Below, one piece after another: positions 42,427 to 44,441 of a stretch of DNA of 44,441 nt (position 1 is the stretch's first letter; every line of letters starts with the position of its first letter). Position numbers and translations under genes: made by a program. This DNA is from JAAZMA01 sp036720245 (GTDB lineage: Bacteria; Bacillota; Clostridia; Tissierellales; Tepidimicrobiaceae). The stretch spans positions 1 to 44,441 of the forward strand of contig DAIMNI010000014.1 in assembly GCA_036720245.1 (NCBI GenBank), in the 5' to 3' direction. Below the pieces are notes generated by a model. That model worked only from the letters and a program-made list of their open reading frames with translations. It did no database searches and was not told where the DNA came from.

Positions 42427-44317
42427 AAAACAAATCCCTATTCGCAAAGCATGGGGACTCAATATTCGAGCTTTGCGTATTTGGTGGAAGAACTTTCCTG
42501 AGGTATTTGCTTCCTATACATTTCATGCAATAGTTGATGCCTTATTTCCACTTGTTGGCATATACTTTTCTGCTAGGATTATTGATGAATTAGCAGGTGC
42601 TAGAAGACCAGATCAGCTTGCTTATTGGGTTATTCTTACGCTTCTTATAGGAGCAGGAACCGAGCTCTTATTGGCTATTTTGATGCGTTGGCGTAATAGT
42701 TGTTATGCTGGTACCTATTATACACAGCAAAAACTATATGCTGAAAAAATGTTATCTATGGATTTTTGTGATGTTGATAATCCAAAAACATTGGATCTAT
42801 TATCACAAATTAAACAAAATGAAAAATGGGCTGGCTGGGGACTAAATAAAATCATAACACATTACCAGATGCTATTGACAGCAGTTATAAAGGTCATTGG
42901 TTCCATTACATTATCTATTACTCTGTTTAGCTCAAAAGTTCTAAATACCAGTGGGAAGTTTGTTATACTGAACAGTCCCCTGTTTATTGTCCTTATCCTT
43001 GGGGTTCTTTTCTTGCTCACATGCTTATCGCCCATATTAGAAAATAAAGCAAGGGCCTACTGGGCAAATGCAGCTAATCAAGCTAAGATGGGGAATCGTA
43101 TTTTTAGCTTTTATGGATTTATGGGATATGATCGAAATCGTGCTTTAGATATTAGAATGTATGAGCAAGAAAAATTCTGCAGCAAAAAGATGAAAGATGA
43201 CACTACATTTACTACTAAAGGCCTCATTGCTGCTTATGCAAGAGGTCCTATGGGAATTTTATATGGTTTATCGGCTTCTATTTCTAGAATACTAACTGGG
43301 GTGGTCTACTCTTTTGTTTGCCTAAAAGCTTGGGCTGGGGCATTTGGCATTGGATCTATCACTCAGTATATTGGTGCCATTACCCAATTATCCAATGGTC
43401 TGTCGGATATTATCGGAACACTTGGAGATATGCGTAATAATGCTTCTTTTTTAGAAACCACCTTCGAATATTTAGATATTCCAAACGATATGTATCAAGG
43501 TTCCTTAACTGTTGAAAAGAGGCAAGATAACAATTATACCATTGAATTTAAGGATGTTTCCTTTAAGTATCCCAATACTGACACTTGGGCACTGAGAAAT
43601 GTTTCTATGAAATTCCATGTTGGGGAACGCCTTGCAATAGTAGGTCAAAATGGTAGTGGGAAGACTACATTTATTAAGCTTCTATGCCGTCTTTATGACC
43701 CTGATGAAGGGGAAATATTACTCAATGGCATAAATATTCGAAAATACGATTATAGAGAATACATGCAAATTTTTTCTGTGGTTTTTCAGGATTTTAAGCT
43801 TTTAGCCTTTAAATTGGGGGAAAATGTGGCCGCAAGCAAAGTTTACGATTCTAAACTGGTAACAAATAGCCTTGAAAAAGCAGGATTTGAGAGTCGGCTT
43901 GAGGAATTAAAAGATGGGCTTGATACCTATTTATATAAAGATTTTTCAGATAAGGGTGTAGAGATTTCAGGTGGTGAAGCTCAGAAGATTGCTATTGCAA
44001 GAGCCTTGTATCAAGATAAACCTTTCTTGATTTTGGATGAGCCAACAGCTGCTCTAGATCCCGTTGCTGAGTTTGAAGTATATTCTAAACTTAATGATAT
44101 TGTAGAAGATAAAACAGCTATATTTATTTCTCATAGATTGTCTAGTTGTCGATTTAGTGATCGTATCCTTGTATTTCATAAGGGGCAAATTGTCCAAGTT
44201 GGTTCCCATGATGAATTACTTGCTAATCCAGATGGTATGTATTATGCCTTATGGAACGCCCAGGCAAAATACTATAAAACAGATGGAGAGCGTGCACTGA
44301 TTTTCTCAGGATGTTAA
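42413..44317 (+). CDS. ABC exporter half-transporter 2 (TMD-NBD)
   Basis: The about 634-residue second half-transporter has a transmembrane domain (about 25-360) and an NBD with Walker A GQNGSGKTT, Q-loop VFQDFKLLAFK, signature ISGGEAQK, Walker B FLILDEPTAALDP and ISHRLSS. The first Met of the long frame (42359) lies far inside the previous gene. ATG 42413 (MKKDKKQIPIRK), behind aaggggg, gives a 14-base overlap. It probably pairs with half-transporter 1. The substrate is unknown; such pairs, controlled by a LytTR system, often export or detoxify peptides. Confidence 0.92.
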   Translation: MKKDKKQIPIRKAWGLNIRALRIWWKNFPEVFASYTFHAIVDALFPLVGIYFSARIIDELAGARRPDQLAYWVILTLLIGAGTELLLAILMRWRNSCYAGTYYTQQKLYAEKMLSMDFCDVDNPKTLDLLSQIKQNEKWAGWGLNKIITHYQMLLTAVIKVIGSITLSITLFSSKVLNTSGKFVILNSPLFIVLILGVLFLLTCLSPILENKARAYWANAANQAKMGNRIFSFYGFMGYDRNRALDIRMYEQEKFCSKKMKDDTTFTTKGLIAAYARGPMGILYGLSASISRILTGVVYSFVCLKAWAGAFGIGSITQYIGAITQLSNGLSDIIGTLGDMRNNASFLETTFEYLDIPNDMYQGSLTVEKRQDNNYTIEFKDVSFKYPNTDTWALRNVSMKFHVGERLAIVGQNGSGKTTFIKLLCRLYDPDEGEILLNGINIRKYDYREYMQIFSVVFQDFKLLAFKLGENVAASKVYDSKLVTNSLEKAGFESRLEELKDGLDTYLYKDFSDKGVEISGGEAQKIAIARALYQDKPFLILDEPTAALDPVAEFEVYSKLNDIVEDKTAIFISHRLSSCRFSDRILVFHKGQIVQVGSHDELLANPDGMYYALWNAQAKYYKTDGERALIFSGC

Positions 44318-44323
44318 TTTATT

Positions 44324-44360
44324 AAAAAAGCAATGTTGATTTAAATGGCATTGCTTTTTT
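44324..44360 (+). terminator. Terminator of the ABC exporter operon
   Basis: The stem aaaaaagcaatg / cattgctttttt with a 13-base loop and T run closes the operon. The remaining 81 bases end with aagaaggg, probably the Shine-Dalgarno site of a gene beyond the window. Confidence 0.85.
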
Positions 44361-44441
44361 AATATTATGTCACAAAAACAAACTCATTTACGTATTAGAA
44401 GTGAAGACTAGTTTTTAATTTAAAGAAGGGAGTGTAGGAAT

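Noticed and set aside
1..44441. CRISPR array, tRNA or rRNA genes
   Set aside because: I saw no regularly spaced repeats, no cloverleaf-like sequence and no rRNA signature. The repeated palindromes are too few and too irregular to be a CRISPR array.

Overview
The window is AT-rich, uses AGA/AGG almost exclusively for arginine in its core genes, and carries strong Shine-Dalgarno sites. It encodes a cortex-lytic enzyme (spore former), formate-tetrahydrofolate ligase, the end of a glutamate formimidoyltransferase (histidine fermentation) and a selenocysteine peroxiredoxin. Together these suggest an anaerobic, amino-acid-fermenting, endospore-forming Clostridia/Tissierellia-type Firmicute. This is inference; no rRNA is present. 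Three runs of N (3765-3774, 29996-30012, 31561-31570) show that it is a scaffold with small gaps.

Layout. 1-4.9 kb: 3' end of glutamate formimidoyltransferase, then on the minus strand sleB, a YihY-family membrane protein, an HDOD protein and a large unrecognised protein. 5.0-9.7 kb: a LytS/LytT-type sensor and regulator, a small unknown protein and a CstA-family transporter, an arrangement like BtsSR-BtsT pyruvate sensing and uptake. 9.8-17.7 kb: a complete Wadjet (JetD-JetA-JetB-JetC) plasmid-defence operon bracketed by a 22-bp direct repeat; the stop codon of jetC lies inside the downstream copy. 17.7-18.3 kb: cutC.

18.35-28.98 kb: purine operon purL-purE-purF-purM-purN-purH-purD. It is preceded by a sigma-A-like promoter, a guanine aptamer, a PRPP-type ykkC aptamer and a terminator hairpin, which is a tandem riboswitch. 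Both glutamine-dependent enzymes of the operon have substitutions in their glutaminase active sites. PurL has Gly for the nucleophile Cys and Thr for the catalytic His. PurF keeps Cys but has Asp for the oxyanion-hole Asn and Gln for the neighbouring Tyr. The pathway may therefore run on free ammonia. Intergenic spaces of the operon hold six palindromic REP-like elements, with a seventh beyond fhs, and purL itself carries two in-frame repeat-like insertions.

29-37.4 kb: an EamA transporter, selenoprotein peroxiredoxin with in-frame TGA, fhs (split only by an assembly gap), a YerC/TrpR-like regulator, an unknown helical protein, ftsH, a MerR regulator and a CPBP protease. 37.4-39 kb: a decayed antitoxin relic, a small membrane protein and a RelB/RelE-like pair. 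39.1-44.3 kb: a LytTR regulator, a short soluble GHKL kinase and two ABC exporter half-transporters. Their codon use (many CGN arginines) differs from the rest of the window, and LytTR-type direct repeats precede the exporter promoter. This looks like an acquired peptide or antimicrobial response module.
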